Translations under genes and position numbers: made by a program
Notes under the pieces: model-generated
What the model was told of the DNA's origin: nothing
The model's input: only the letters and a program-made list of their open reading frames with translations
Databases searched by the model: none
Shown: positions 42,651-52,553 of the stretch, piece after piece
Position numbering within the stretch: position 1 is the stretch's first letter
Layout of the letters: each line of letters begins with the position of its first letter
Source: Glycocaulis sp050485565
Lineage (GTDB): Bacteria; Pseudomonadota; Alphaproteobacteria; Caulobacterales; Maricaulaceae
Assembly: GCF_050485565.1 (NCBI RefSeq)
Contig: NZ_JBJHBQ010000003.1
Coordinates: forward strand, 62,001 to 126,000
Reading direction: 5' to 3'
DNA: 64,000 nucleotides

Positions 42651-43415
42651 GTGAGCGACACCCCCCATGACGAACGTCCGGTACCGGCAGGCCCCTATCG
42701 CAGGGTGTTGCTGAAGGTTTCGGGCGAGGCGTTGATGGGAAGCCAAGCCTACGGGATCGACATGGAAACGGCCGAGCGCATTGCCGAGGAAGTCGGCGCT
42801 GCGGTCAAGGCCGGATATGAAATGTGTCTGGTCATTGGCGGCGGGAATATTTTCCGTGGCCTGCAGGCAGCCGCCAAGGGCATGGACCGCGCTGCGGCGG
42901 ACTATATGGGCATGCTGGCGACGGTGATGAACGCGCTGGCCATGCAGACGGCGCTGGAGCGCCGGGGCGTACAGACGCGCGTCCAGTCCGCCATACCGAT
43001 GACGACGGTGTGCGAGCCCTATATCCGCCGCCGGGCCGTGCGCCACATGGAAAAAGGCCGGGTGGTCATTTTCGCGGCTGGTACCGGCAATCCCTTCTTT
43101 ACCACCGACACGGCGGCGGCGCTGCGCGCAGCAGAGATGGGCTGTGACGCGCTGTTCAAGGGCACGCAGGTTGACGGCGTGTATTCGGCTGATCCGAAGA
43201 AAGACCCGAAGGCCGAGCGCTATGACCAGCTGGATTATCTGGACGTGATCGCGCGTGACCTGAAGGTGATGGATGCATCAGCCGTCACGCTTATGCGCGA
43301 CAACCAGATTCCCATCGTCGTGTTCGATATCCACCGTACAAACGGCCTGGCCGATGTGCTCGACGGACGGGGCGTATGCACCGTGGTCGGCCCCCGGCCG
43401 GCGATGAAACAGTGA
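42651..43415 (+). CDS. pyrH: UMP kinase
   Basis: A 254-residue bacterial UMP kinase (amino-acid-kinase fold) making UDP from UMP. RVLLKVSGEALMG (about 19-31), CLVIGGGNIFRG (about 62-73) and GTGNPFFTTDTAAALRAAE (about 144-162) are the nucleotide-site segments. It starts at GTG 42651. frr follows seven bases after its stop. Confidence 0.97.
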   Translation: MSDTPHDERPVPAGPYRRVLLKVSGEALMGSQAYGIDMETAERIAEEVGAAVKAGYEMCLVIGGGNIFRGLQAAAKGMDRAAADYMGMLATVMNALAMQTALERRGVQTRVQSAIPMTTVCEPYIRRRAVRHMEKGRVVIFAAGTGNPFFTTDTAAALRAAEMGCDALFKGTQVDGVYSADPKKDPKAERYDQLDYLDVIARDLKVMDASAVTLMRDNQIPIVVFDIHRTNGLADVLDGRGVCTVVGPRPAMKQ

Positions 43416-43422
43416 GGACAGC

Positions 43423-43989
43423 ATGAGCAAGGCTGGCGATTTTGATCTGAAGGACATTGAGCGCCGCATGGACGGCGCTGTGGAAGCGCTGAAGAAGGAG
43501 TTCGCCGGGCTGCGAACCGGCCGCGCGAGCATTGCGCTGCTCGATCCGATCAAGATCGACGCCTATGGCAGCCCCACACCGATCAATCAGGTGGGGACGG
43601 TTTCTGTGCCGGAACCGCGCATGCTGTCTGTACAGGTCTGGGACAAGAATCTGGCACCGGCTGTCGACAAGGCGATCCGCAACTCATCACTGGGCCTCAA
43701 TCCGGTGGTGGAAGGCACGCTGATCCGCATTCCGATCCCGCCGCTCAACGAAGAACGCCGCGCCGAGCTTGCCAAGACGGCCGGAAGCTATGCTGAACAG
43801 GCCCGTGTGGCGGTGCGTAATGTCCGCCGTGATGGCATGGAGGCGCTGAAGCGCGCCGAGAAAGACAATCTGATCAGCGAGGATGAGCACAAGCGCTTTT
43901 CTGATCAGGTCCAGAAGGCGACCGATAACAGCATCGGCTCGATTGACGAGCTTCTGAAAGCCAAGCAGGACGAAATCACCCAGGTCTGA
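43423..43989 (+). CDS. frr: Ribosome recycling factor
   Basis: A 188-residue factor that splits post-termination ribosomes with EF-G. The long-helix domain contains LRTGRASIALLDPIKIDAYG (about 30-49), and the C-terminus RRDGMEALKRAEKDNLISED is typical. A small inverted repeat, GACCTGT/ACAGGTC (43991-44014), follows its stop. Confidence 0.97.
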   Translation: MSKAGDFDLKDIERRMDGAVEALKKEFAGLRTGRASIALLDPIKIDAYGSPTPINQVGTVSVPEPRMLSVQVWDKNLAPAVDKAIRNSSLGLNPVVEGTLIRIPIPPLNEERRAELAKTAGSYAEQARVAVRNVRRDGMEALKRAEKDNLISEDEHKRFSDQVQKATDNSIGSIDELLKAKQDEITQV

Positions 43990-44032
43990 TGACCTGTTTG
44001 CTGTCTGACAGGTCCGGGGAGGACTGTTTGCG

Positions 44033-44755
44033 ATGTCAGCTGAACCCGGCGGCCAGATCACCGTGCCGCGCCACGTGGCCGTCATCATGGATGGTAACGG
44101 GCGCTGGGCTGCGGCGCGTGGCCTGCCCAGGGCCATGGGGCATCGTCAGGGCGTAGAGGCGGTTCGCGCGCTTGTGCGTGGCTCTGCCGATCTGGGCGTT
44201 ACTCACCTGACATTGTTTGGGTTTTCTACCGAGAACTGGCGGCGTTCCACCGAAGAGGTGAGTACGCTTTTCGACCTGCTCAAGCAGTTTGTCGACGCTG
44301 ATCTGGACGATCTGGCGAAAAACGGCGTGCGGGTGCGCATTCTGGGCAGCCGGGACGGCTTGTCAGCTGATATCCGCGAGATCATTGACCGGGCTGAGGC
44401 CCGCACCGCCGTCAATACGCGCTTCAATCTCAATGTCGCCTTCAACTATGGCGGCCGCGACGAAATCGTCCGGACGGCCAGAGCTTTGCTGGCGGAGTTT
44501 CAGGCCGGCGCCCTGCAAGGCGAGATTGACGAAAAAGCTTTCGCCGCACGGCTGGATACCAGCGGACTGCCCGATCCGGACCTGATTATCCGCACCAGCG
44601 GTGAAATGCGCATCTCCAACTTCCTGCTCTGGCAGGGCGCGTATTCGGAGCTGGTCTTCATGGATGTGCTGTGGCCGGACTTTTCCGTCGAGCACATGAA
44701 AGAGGCGATTGGTATCTACCAGTCACGCAATCGCCGGTTTGGCGGGCGCCCGTGA
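44033..44755 (+). CDS. uppS: Undecaprenyl diphosphate synthase
   Basis: A 240-residue cis-prenyltransferase that makes the C55 lipid carrier for peptidoglycan and O-antigen. The catalytic Asp20 is in VAVIMDGNGRWAAARG, followed by HRQGVEAVR. LTLFGFSTENWRRS (about 61-74) and RTSGEMRISNFLLWQGAYSE (about 186-205) are conserved. GGGGAGG lies upstream. The stop overlaps the GTG start of cdsA. Confidence 0.97.
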   Translation: MSAEPGGQITVPRHVAVIMDGNGRWAAARGLPRAMGHRQGVEAVRALVRGSADLGVTHLTLFGFSTENWRRSTEEVSTLFDLLKQFVDADLDDLAKNGVRVRILGSRDGLSADIREIIDRAEARTAVNTRFNLNVAFNYGGRDEIVRTARALLAEFQAGALQGEIDEKAFAARLDTSGLPDPDLIIRTSGEMRISNFLLWQGAYSELVFMDVLWPDFSVEHMKEAIGIYQSRNRRFGGRP

Positions 44756-45579
44756 GTCTGTTGGCACGCCTTCCCGGACCGCGCGACCCGGTTTTCCTGC
44801 GCCGGCTGGCATCCGCGCTGGTGCTCGCGCCGCTGGCGCTCGGCCTGGTCTGGTATGGCGGCTATCCGTTCGCGATTTTCGTGGCCGCCTTCGCTGCCGC
44901 CATGGCGTGGGAATGGGTGCGCATGTCTGACCGCGATGCGCCGCCGCGCGCCTTCTCGATTGCCACCGGAACCGCCGTTGGCAGCGTCCTGCTGGCAGCC
45001 AATGGCGAATGGGCGTGGTGCGCCCTATGGGTGCTGGCCGGTGCGGTATCAGCCTATCTCGACCGGCGCAGGCGGGGCAGGGCATGGGAGGCACCGCTGG
45101 GTGTGATCTATGTCGCCAGCGCGGCGAGTATACTTGTGGGCTTGCGCGGTGCTGATGGCGGGCTGGGCGCGGTCCTGTTCCTGCTGGCGGTGGTGTGGGC
45201 GGCTGACACGTTCGCCTATCTGGCGGGCACGTGGCTTGGCGGTCCGAAGCTTCTGCCCGCAGCCAGTCCCAACAAGACATGGACCGGGCTGGTCGCCGGC
45301 GTCGGGTGCGGCGCGGCTGCCGGGGTGATTGTGGCAGGGCTGTGGGGGCTGGACCCCGCTTATGCTCTGGCCGCTGCTCTGCCTGCCGCTGGCATGGCTG
45401 TTGCGGGTGATCTGGTAATGTCACTCGCCAAGCGCCGGTTTGGCGTGAAGGATGCAGGCACGCTGATCCCCGGGCATGGCGGGGTGCTCGACCGGGTGGA
45501 CGCCTTGATGCTTGCGACCGTTTTTGCCGGCCTGTTTGCAATGCTGGCTCCCGCTGGCTGGCCGGGCAGTGGTATCTAG
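44752..45579 (+). CDS. cdsA: Phosphatidate cytidylyltransferase
   Basis: A 275-residue multi-helix membrane enzyme that makes CDP-diacylglycerol from phosphatidate and CTP. The family signature near the C-terminus reads KRRFGVKDAGTLIPGHGGVLDRVDAL (about 226-251), with SPNKTWTG (about 174) upstream. The GTG at 44752 overlaps the uppS stop (GTGA); a longer frame to 44671 lies inside uppS and is unlikely to be used. dxr starts right after its stop. Confidence 0.93.
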   Translation: MSLLARLPGPRDPVFLRRLASALVLAPLALGLVWYGGYPFAIFVAAFAAAMAWEWVRMSDRDAPPRAFSIATGTAVGSVLLAANGEWAWCALWVLAGAVSAYLDRRRRGRAWEAPLGVIYVASAASILVGLRGADGGLGAVLFLLAVVWAADTFAYLAGTWLGGPKLLPAASPNKTWTGLVAGVGCGAAAGVIVAGLWGLDPAYALAAALPAAGMAVAGDLVMSLAKRRFGVKDAGTLIPGHGGVLDRVDALMLATVFAGLFAMLAPAGWPGSGI

Positions 45580-46779
45580 ATGACGCGCACGATCTCCATT
45601 CTGGGGGCTACGGGCTCTGTCGGGCTGGCGACGCTGGACCTGATCGACGCCGCGCCGGAGGGCCGCTACGAGCTTGTAGCGCTCACGGCCAATACCCGCG
45701 CGCAGGAGCTGGCAGACATCGCCCTGCGTCTGCGCCCGCGCTTTACCGCCCTTGGCGATGCGCGTCACGCACCTGTGCTGGAGGCGGCGCTGGCCGGTTC
45801 CGGTCTCAAATGGGGTGCAGGGCCTTCCGCCGTCGCTGAAGCCGCGTCCATGGAAGCCGACTGGACCATGGCGGCGATTGTCGGCGCGGCGGGGCTGGCG
45901 CCCACGCTGGCAGCCGTAAAACGCGGCCAGGTCGTCGCGCTGGCCAACAAGGAAGCGCTGGTGTGTGCCGGCCCGCTATTCATGGAGAGCGCGCGCCGCT
46001 CCGGCGCGACGGTTCTGCCGGTTGATTCCGAACACAACGCGATCTTTCAGGCACTCGGCGGCAGCGATCCCGCCAAAGTGCGCCGGATCATTCTGACCGC
46101 ATCTGGCGGTCCGTTCCGCAATGCCAGCCTTGAGACCATGGCGCGTGCCAGCGTGCGCGACGCCGTCGCCCATCCCGTCTGGTCCATGGGGGCCAAGATC
46201 TCGGTGGACTCGGCGACGATGATGAACAAGGGGCTGGAGGTTATAGAGGCTTGCCATCTCTTCGCCCTGCCGCCGGAAAAGGTGGATGTGATCGTCCACC
46301 CTGAATCGATCCTGCACGGGCTGGTGGAGCATTATGATGGCGGGCTTCTCGCCCAGATGGGCACGCCGGACATGCGCACACCGATAGCCCATGCGCTGGG
46401 CTGGCCGGACCGTATGGAGACCGGCGTTTCGCGCCTTGATCTGCCCGCCCTGGGCAAGCTGACCTTTGAAGCGCCTGATCCGAAGCGCTTTCCGGCGCTC
46501 GAACTGGCGCGCGCCGCGTTCCGGCAGGGCGGTACCAGCCCGCTGGTATTGAACGCCGCCAACGAGATCGCGGTGGATGCCTTTCTGAATGGTCATGTCG
46601 GCTTCCTTGACATCGCCGCAATCGTTGCGGAGTCTCTGGAGCGGGGTGAGGGGGTAGCCAGAGGTTCATTGACCGATTTCGATACGGTATATGCGGCGGA
46701 CGCTGCGGCACGCGAGCTGGCGGCATCGCTGGTGAAGGCGCGCGCGCAGCACAGCGCTAGCCGCGCACAGGGAGCATAA
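45580..46779 (+). CDS. dxr: 1-deoxy-D-xylulose 5-phosphate reductoisomerase
   Basis: A 399-residue NADPH enzyme that makes MEP in the non-mevalonate isoprenoid pathway. The NADPH loop is SILGATGSVGLATLD (about 5-19), the metal site includes PVDSEHNAIFQAL (about 147-159), and SATMMNKGLEVIEACHLF (about 210) is the substrate flap region. It supplies precursors for the UppS step encoded two genes upstream. Confidence 0.97.
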   Translation: MTRTISILGATGSVGLATLDLIDAAPEGRYELVALTANTRAQELADIALRLRPRFTALGDARHAPVLEAALAGSGLKWGAGPSAVAEAASMEADWTMAAIVGAAGLAPTLAAVKRGQVVALANKEALVCAGPLFMESARRSGATVLPVDSEHNAIFQALGGSDPAKVRRIILTASGGPFRNASLETMARASVRDAVAHPVWSMGAKISVDSATMMNKGLEVIEACHLFALPPEKVDVIVHPESILHGLVEHYDGGLLAQMGTPDMRTPIAHALGWPDRMETGVSRLDLPALGKLTFEAPDPKRFPALELARAAFRQGGTSPLVLNAANEIAVDAFLNGHVGFLDIAAIVAESLERGEGVARGSLTDFDTVYAADAAARELAASLVKARAQHSASRAQGA

Positions 46780-46785
46780 GGCAGC

Positions 46786-47985
46786 GTGACAGACTTGCTT
46801 GGATCGGGACTGCTCAGCGTCGCGGCCTTTGTGGCCGTGATCTCGTTTGTCGTGGTCATTCATGAGCTTGGTCACTATCTGGCAGGCCGGTATTTCGGCG
46901 TGCACGCGGAAGTGTTTTCAATCGGGTTCGGCCCGACCCTGGCCAGCTGGCATGACAGAAAGGGCACGCTCTGGCGTATCGCGGGCTTGCCGCTGGGCGG
47001 CTATGTCCGCTTTCTGGGCGATGCTGATGCAGTAAGCGCCCGCGATCAGGCAACGCTGGAGCGGCTGAAGGCCGCTCGCGCCGATGCGGACAAGGTGTTT
47101 CATTTCAAGCCGGTATGGCAGCGCGCGATCATCGTGCTGGCCGGTCCGGTGGCCAATTTTCTGCTCGCCATAATCCTGTTTGCCGCGGTCGGCATGGCCC
47201 GTGGGGAGGCCACCATTGAGCCGCTCATCGGCGAAATCACGGCTGAAAGTCCCGCTGAAGCGGCAGGCTTCCAGAGCGGCGACCTGCTGCTCACGATCGA
47301 TGGTCAGCGCGCCCGCACCTTCACCGATCTTTCCCAAGCGGTAATGACGCGGGCAGGACAGCCCATGCGCTTCACCGTGGAGCGCGACGGGGCAGAACTG
47401 ACCCTGCACGCCACGCCGCGCCGCGAGATGCGCGCTGACGGGCTGGGCGGCACGCGCGCGTTCGGCTTTCTGGGCGTTGGCCTGTCTTCCGAGGCGCAAA
47501 TCATACAGCGCCGGTTCGGTCCGGTTGAGGCGCTTGGCCATGGCGTTACCCAGACGGGCCGCGTGTTGGTAACAATTGTTGATTATCTGGCGCGTCTGGT
47601 CACGTTCCAGGCGTCGCTGGAGCACATCAATGGCCCGCTGGGCATCGCGACCACGGCCGGGCAGGTCGCCAACATCGCCGTTGCCGATCCTGGCGCAGGA
47701 GAGGGCAGCAGCTACGACCTTAGCGTAGCGCTGATGCGTCTGGCTACCAATCTCGTTCTGCTGGCCGGACTCCTGTCCGTGGCGATCGGATTGATGAATC
47801 TCCTGCCAATCCCGGTTCTAGACGGTGGCCACCTTGTGTATTACGCCTACGAAGCCGTGGCGAAACATCCACCCAGCCCCTCGGTTCAGTCGCTTGGCCT
47901 CAAGGCCGGTCTGGCGCTGATCCTCGGGCTGATGGTGGTCGCTACATGGAATGATTTGAATTATCTGGCCGGCCTCTTCTCCTGA
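46786..47985 (+). CDS. rseP: RIP site-2 metalloprotease RseP
   Basis: A 399-residue inner-membrane zinc protease. The HELGH motif is at 26-30 in the first helix, and the last metal ligand is in NLLPIPVLDGGHLVYY (about 342-357). A PDZ domain lies at about 140-230. It cleaves anti-sigma factors and leftover signal peptides. The start is GTG 46786. Its place between dxr and bamA is standard. Confidence 0.95.
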   Translation: MTDLLGSGLLSVAAFVAVISFVVVIHELGHYLAGRYFGVHAEVFSIGFGPTLASWHDRKGTLWRIAGLPLGGYVRFLGDADAVSARDQATLERLKAARADADKVFHFKPVWQRAIIVLAGPVANFLLAIILFAAVGMARGEATIEPLIGEITAESPAEAAGFQSGDLLLTIDGQRARTFTDLSQAVMTRAGQPMRFTVERDGAELTLHATPRREMRADGLGGTRAFGFLGVGLSSEAQIIQRRFGPVEALGHGVTQTGRVLVTIVDYLARLVTFQASLEHINGPLGIATTAGQVANIAVADPGAGEGSSYDLSVALMRLATNLVLLAGLLSVAIGLMNLLPIPVLDGGHLVYYAYEAVAKHPPSPSVQSLGLKAGLALILGLMVVATWNDLNYLAGLFS

Positions 47986-48019
47986 TGGCTGGCGGAACGG
48001 GACCAGGGTGGTGCAGTCA

Positions 48020-50392
48020 ATGAAGGTTTTCGTCTGGACGATAGCGGCCCTGGCGCTCCTGTGCTCACCGCTCGCCCATGCCCAGCCGGCCCGCGAAGAC
48101 GCCGCCGCTGCGGAATTGCCGAGTGCGCAGGAGAGCCGGGAAGCTCCCCGGATCCTTCAGGTATTTGTCGAAGGCAATCAGCGCGTCGAGGCGGACACTA
48201 TCCTGTCCTATATGCTGGTTCGGCCGGGTGATGTGGCCGATCCGCGCCTGATTAACCTGTCTATCCAGACGCTGTTTGCGACCAATCTGTTTGCCGATGT
48301 CCGGGTCGCGATCGAACAGTCCACATTGATCGTCTATGTGCGCGAGAATCCGGTCATCAACCGGGTGGTGCTGGAAGGCAACCGGGCCATCAATGACAGC
48401 CGGATTAACGATGAGATACAGCTCGGCCCGCGCTCCCTGTTCACGCGCACCCGCGTGCAGGCGGATGTTCAGCGTATCCTTGAGGTATATCGCCGGTCTG
48501 GACGTTTTGCCGTTCAGGTGAACCCGCAGATCGTCGAGCTGCCGCAAAACCGCGTTGATCTGGTGTTCGAGATTTCTGAAGGGCCGACGACAGGCGTAAG
48601 GCGGATCAACTTTGTCGGCAACCGGGCCTATTCCGACCGGCGTTTGCGCGGAGAGGTCGTGACGAGCGAGTCGCGCTGGTGGCGGTTTTTCGACTCCAAT
48701 GACAATTATGATCCCGACCGGCTCGAGTTTGACCGTGAGCAGTTGCGCGAATTCTACGCTGATCGCGGTTATGCCGATTTTCGCGTGAGTTCGGCCGTCG
48801 CAGAGCTGGTGCCCGATCAATCGGGATTCTACGTCACCTACACGGTCGACGAAGGGCAGGTTTACAGCTTTGGCGAGATCACGGTTACGACCGAGATTGA
48901 GGATCTCGACCCGGAATATCTGCAAGCCATCGTGTCGACCCGGCCTGATGCGCTGTATGTGGGCAGCCGTATTGAGGAGTCGGTAGACACACTGACATTT
49001 GCTGCGGGTGCGGCGGGATATGCGTTCGTGGATGTGCGTCCTCGCGTGCGCACGAACCGCGAGACGCAAACCGTAGACATCGAATACGTCATCAACCCGG
49101 CGCCGCGCGTGTATATCGAACGGATTGATATCGCGGGGAATTCCCGCACGCTTGACCGCGTGATCCGGCGCGAGATGGAACTGGTGGAGGGCGACGCGTT
49201 CAACCAGGTACTGGTTAATCTGTCACGCCAGCGTGTCCGCCGTCTTGGTTTTTTTGAAAACGTTGAAATTACGCCGGTACAGGGTAGTAGTGCAGATCGC
49301 GCGCAGCTGCAGGTCGCCGTGACCGAGCAGCCGACGGGCGAGCTGGCGTTCGGCGTTGGTTATTCGTCGACCGACGCATTCCTTGTCGATTTCTCGGTGT
49401 CAGAGCGCAATTTGCGCGGGCGCGGCCAGTTTCTGCGATTCCGTGTTTCGGAAAGCTCGCGCCGCCGTCAGATCGATATCCGCTTCACCGAGCCGCGCTT
49501 CCTGGACCGCAATCTTGCGGCGGGCTTCGACCTGTTCCAGGTCCGTTCCAACTTCTCCCGGGAAGCGTCATTCGAGACCGAATCCACGGGGTTCAGCCTT
49601 CGCACCGGCTTCCCGCTAACAGCGTCCGTTGAGGCAGGGTTGAATTTCACACTTCGCAATGATGAGGTCCGTACTTTCTATGGTGTTTCGGGTGCAATTG
49701 CACGCGCGGCGGGGTCGCGTATGACCTCGCTGGTCGGGTATTCCGTCTCGTGGAACCGTGTTAACGATTTCCAGCGTCCGACAAATGGTTTCCGGCTGAG
49801 CCTGAACCAGGAAGTTGCGGGCTTCGGCGGTGATGTGCGCTATGTTCGCACTGAAGGGCGCGGTGCAATCTACCGCAATGTCTTCCGCTCCGATGTTGTA
49901 CTCAGCCTGACCGGTGAGACCGGGATGATCCTCGGCTGGGGCGGTGATGACGTGCGGATCAATGACCGCTTCTTCAAAGGCGGCAACTCATTCCGTGGCT
50001 TTGAAACGGCGGGCATCGGGCCGCGCGTGGTTCAGCGTGACACGGATGGCCTTCTGATGCGCGACGATGCGCTGGGCGGCAATTTCTATGCTATCGGTGC
50101 GCTTGAGCTGGGCTTCCCGCTGGGCTTGCCTGAGCAGTATGGCGTCCGCGGCAGCGTGTTTAGTGAGTTCGGGACAATGGGTATCCTGCCTTCAGTTGAC
50201 CAGATTGCTGACGTAGGCGGAACAACATCACCCTTCACTATCGATGAACTGGCACCGCGCGTGTCGGTTGGCATCAGTATTTTCTGGGACTCTCCGTTTG
50301 GCCCCGTCCGTTTCGACTTTGCGGAGGCCGTGGTTTATCAAGATTATGACCGCCGGGAGTTCTTCCGTTTCAGCACAAGCACAGGGTTCTAA
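48020..50392 (+). CDS. bamA: Outer membrane protein assembly factor BamA
   Basis: A 790-residue Omp85 protein. It has a signal peptide (likely cleavage at AHAQ), five POTRA domains (about 45-425) and a 16-strand barrel. Barrel features are FKGGNSFRGFETAGIGPR (about 655, containing the RGF motif of strand/loop 6) and a terminal phenylalanine (STSTGF). It inserts beta-barrel proteins into the outer membrane. The ATG at 48020 begins the signal peptide; GTG codons at 48008 and 48011 are in frame. Confidence 0.97.
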   Translation: MKVFVWTIAALALLCSPLAHAQPAREDAAAAELPSAQESREAPRILQVFVEGNQRVEADTILSYMLVRPGDVADPRLINLSIQTLFATNLFADVRVAIEQSTLIVYVRENPVINRVVLEGNRAINDSRINDEIQLGPRSLFTRTRVQADVQRILEVYRRSGRFAVQVNPQIVELPQNRVDLVFEISEGPTTGVRRINFVGNRAYSDRRLRGEVVTSESRWWRFFDSNDNYDPDRLEFDREQLREFYADRGYADFRVSSAVAELVPDQSGFYVTYTVDEGQVYSFGEITVTTEIEDLDPEYLQAIVSTRPDALYVGSRIEESVDTLTFAAGAAGYAFVDVRPRVRTNRETQTVDIEYVINPAPRVYIERIDIAGNSRTLDRVIRREMELVEGDAFNQVLVNLSRQRVRRLGFFENVEITPVQGSSADRAQLQVAVTEQPTGELAFGVGYSSTDAFLVDFSVSERNLRGRGQFLRFRVSESSRRRQIDIRFTEPRFLDRNLAAGFDLFQVRSNFSREASFETESTGFSLRTGFPLTASVEAGLNFTLRNDEVRTFYGVSGAIARAAGSRMTSLVGYSVSWNRVNDFQRPTNGFRLSLNQEVAGFGGDVRYVRTEGRGAIYRNVFRSDVVLSLTGETGMILGWGGDDVRINDRFFKGGNSFRGFETAGIGPRVVQRDTDGLLMRDDALGGNFYAIGALELGFPLGLPEQYGVRGSVFSEFGTMGILPSVDQIADVGGTTSPFTIDELAPRVSVGISIFWDSPFGPVRFDFAEAVVYQDYDRREFFRFSTSTGF

Positions 50393-50396
50393 CATC

Positions 50397-50993
50397 ATGA
50401 CTTTCCAAACCAGCCAGATTGCCAGCAAGCGCATGCGTGCGTTTTTTGCCGGTATCGTTCTTGCTCTGGGCACGCTCGGTGCTGCTCACGCACAGAACAT
50501 TCTGGTGATCAACGAAGAGACCATTCTGACCGAGAGCCAGGTCGGGCGGCATATTGCCAGCCAGCTGGAGGTGATCGGCCGCGAAATCCAGACCGAACTG
50601 GAGGCGGCCGCCCAGCCTCTCTCACAGGAAAACGAGGCCCTGCAGGCCGAAACTTCGGCTCTCAGCCAGGAAGCCATCCAGCAGCGCCCGGACCTGATCC
50701 AGCGCGCCCAGCAGCTGCAGCAGAACGCCCAGCAGCTCGAGCGTCTGCGCCGTCTGCGCCAGCAGGAGCTTGTGGCAACCGAGCGTCAGGCTCTTCAGCC
50801 CGTTCTGCAAGCGCTGGAAGGTGTCCTGCAGGAGGTCGTGAACGAGCGCAGCGCGACTGTGCTCCTCGACCGTTCGCAGGTCGTTTTCGCGGCCGACAGC
50901 GTGGATGTGACGTCTACGGTGGTCGAGCGTCTGAACCAGCGTATCCAGACGACGCCGGTGACGCGCGTCCGCGCTCCCGAGAATGGTCAGTAG
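50397..50993 (+). CDS. skp: OmpH/Skp-family periplasmic chaperone
   Basis: A 198-residue protein with a signal peptide (cleavage at about AHAQ) and a small body domain. A long Gln/Glu-rich coiled-coil (about 65-150, e.g. QRAQQLQQNAQQLERLRRLR) forms the tentacles of the Skp trimer. It chaperones unfolded outer-membrane proteins on their way to BamA, encoded just upstream. Confidence 0.9.
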   Translation: MTFQTSQIASKRMRAFFAGIVLALGTLGAAHAQNILVINEETILTESQVGRHIASQLEVIGREIQTELEAAAQPLSQENEALQAETSALSQEAIQQRPDLIQRAQQLQQNAQQLERLRRLRQQELVATERQALQPVLQALEGVLQEVVNERSATVLLDRSQVVFAADSVDVTSTVVERLNQRIQTTPVTRVRAPENGQ

Positions 50994-51004
50994 ACGTTAG
51001 TCCA

Positions 51005-52060
51005 GTGGCCGTTGACTTCCGGTTCTATCACCGTGTCGGCGAGCTGAACGCGAAGGACATTGCCGGTGAGCTCAATGCCGAGCTCGCCGGCAATCCTGTT
51101 TGCAGCGCTGTTGATGTAGCCTCTGCCAGCGCTCCGTCGCCCGGAACCCTGGTATTCGTTGAGTCATCGAAACCGCTGGAGGCAATTGCCTCCCACCCCT
51201 GTGTCATCATCGGGTCTGCCGACGCGCTGAGCGGGCAGAGCCTTCATCCCGGATCGGCGCTAATCACCGTTAAACACCCCAAGGCAGCCTTTGCTGTCAT
51301 GGCCCCACGGGTGATTGCCCCCCGCGGCAATGATTCCTCCAGCGCGATACATCCATCCGCTGTCATCGGGCCGGGGACGGTTATCAGCCCCGGCGCGTAT
51401 ATTGGTGCCGGTGCATCTGTTGGCGAGAACTGCCATATCGGTCCGAATGCGGTCATCGGCACCGGCGTCGAGATCGGCGACGGCACACATATCGGCCCGT
51501 GCGCTGTCATCGGATTTGCGGTGATCGGGCGCAATTGCCGGATCGGACCGGGCAGCGTGATCGGCGAGGCCGGTTTTGGCCTGGTGCCAGGCCCGCAAGG
51601 TCTTCTGGAGCTTCCCCATTTCGGTCGCGTCGTGATTGGCGACGATGTGCGTATCGGTGCGAACTGCACCATAGATCGCGGGATGTTTGGCGATACCGCG
51701 CTGGGCGACGGGGTGAAGCTCGATAATCTGTGTCACATCGCGCACAATGTTCAGGTAGGCGCCCACACGCTGATGGCCGCGTTCGCGGGAGTTTCAGGCA
51801 GCGTGAATATCGGCCGCGGAGCCCAGTTCGGTGGCCGGGTCGGGATCGTTGACCATGTCACTATTGGTGACGGGGCGCGGCTTGCGGCCAATGCCTCACC
51901 GGCCGGGGATGTGCCAGCGGGTGAAACCTGGGCCGGACAGCCCGCCCAGCCGATCCGCGGATGGCTTCGTGAACTTGCCCTGCTCAAACGCCTGGCATCG
52001 CCGAAACGGCGCACGGTTGACGGTGGCCGCGCTGCAGGGCAGGACAAGGGTGACGAGTGA
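51005..52060 (+). CDS. lpxD: UDP-3-O-acylglucosamine N-acyltransferase
   Basis: A 351-residue left-handed beta-helix acyltransferase that N-acylates UDP-3-O-acyl-glucosamine in lipid A synthesis. An N-terminal uridine-binding domain (about 1-105) is followed by hexapeptide repeats such as IGPGTVISPGAYIGAGASVG. The catalytic histidine is probably in LCHIAHNVQVG (about 242-252). Its start is GTG 51005, 11 bases after skp. Confidence 0.95.
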   Translation: MAVDFRFYHRVGELNAKDIAGELNAELAGNPVCSAVDVASASAPSPGTLVFVESSKPLEAIASHPCVIIGSADALSGQSLHPGSALITVKHPKAAFAVMAPRVIAPRGNDSSSAIHPSAVIGPGTVISPGAYIGAGASVGENCHIGPNAVIGTGVEIGDGTHIGPCAVIGFAVIGRNCRIGPGSVIGEAGFGLVPGPQGLLELPHFGRVVIGDDVRIGANCTIDRGMFGDTALGDGVKLDNLCHIAHNVQVGAHTLMAAFAGVSGSVNIGRGAQFGGRVGIVDHVTIGDGARLAANASPAGDVPAGETWAGQPAQPIRGWLRELALLKRLASPKRRTVDGGRAAGQDKGDE

Positions 52061-52085
52061 CCTTCGGGTGAGCAATGGGGTGCGC

Positions 52086-52553
52086 ATGACCGACCTTGCC
52101 AGCGTTATCGGGCCGGATGAAATCCTGATGCGTCTGCCGCACCGGTTCCCTTTCTTGCTGGTGGACCGCGCGCACAGCTATGTCGAGGGCGAGTCCATAA
52201 TCGGCATCAAATGTGTGTCAGCCGGTGAGCCCTATTTTCAGGGGCACTTCCCCGAAAATCCCGTCATGCCCGGCGTGCTGATGATAGAGGCGCTGGCCCA
52301 GACAGGCGCCTTGCTGATGTCGAAAACACTCGACGCCGATATCTCCAACACCCTGATCCTGTTTATCGGTGTGGACAGGGCCCGGTTTCGCAAGCCGGTG
52401 CGTCCGGGAGATGTTCTGGAGATGCCGGTCCGTGTGGTGGCCAACCGCAGAGGGTTGTTCAGGTTTGAAGGCGACGCGCTGGTCAACGGGGTGAAAGTGG
52501 CTGACGCCGCGTTCTCCGCTACATCGGCGCAGCGCCAGGGAGAGGCATCGTGA
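52086..52553 (+). CDS. fabZ: 3-hydroxyacyl-ACP dehydratase FabZ
   Basis: A 155-residue hot-dog dehydratase of fatty-acid elongation. The active site is in GHFPENPVMPGVLMIEALAQ (His54, Glu68), preceded by LPHRFPFLLVDR. ATG 52086 gives the normal length; in-frame GTG codons upstream (52047, 52065, 52077) are possible alternatives. It competes with LpxA for 3-hydroxyacyl-ACP, and its stop overlaps the lpxA start (GTGA). Confidence 0.96.
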   Translation: MTDLASVIGPDEILMRLPHRFPFLLVDRAHSYVEGESIIGIKCVSAGEPYFQGHFPENPVMPGVLMIEALAQTGALLMSKTLDADISNTLILFIGVDRARFRKPVRPGDVLEMPVRVVANRRGLFRFEGDALVNGVKVADAAFSATSAQRQGEAS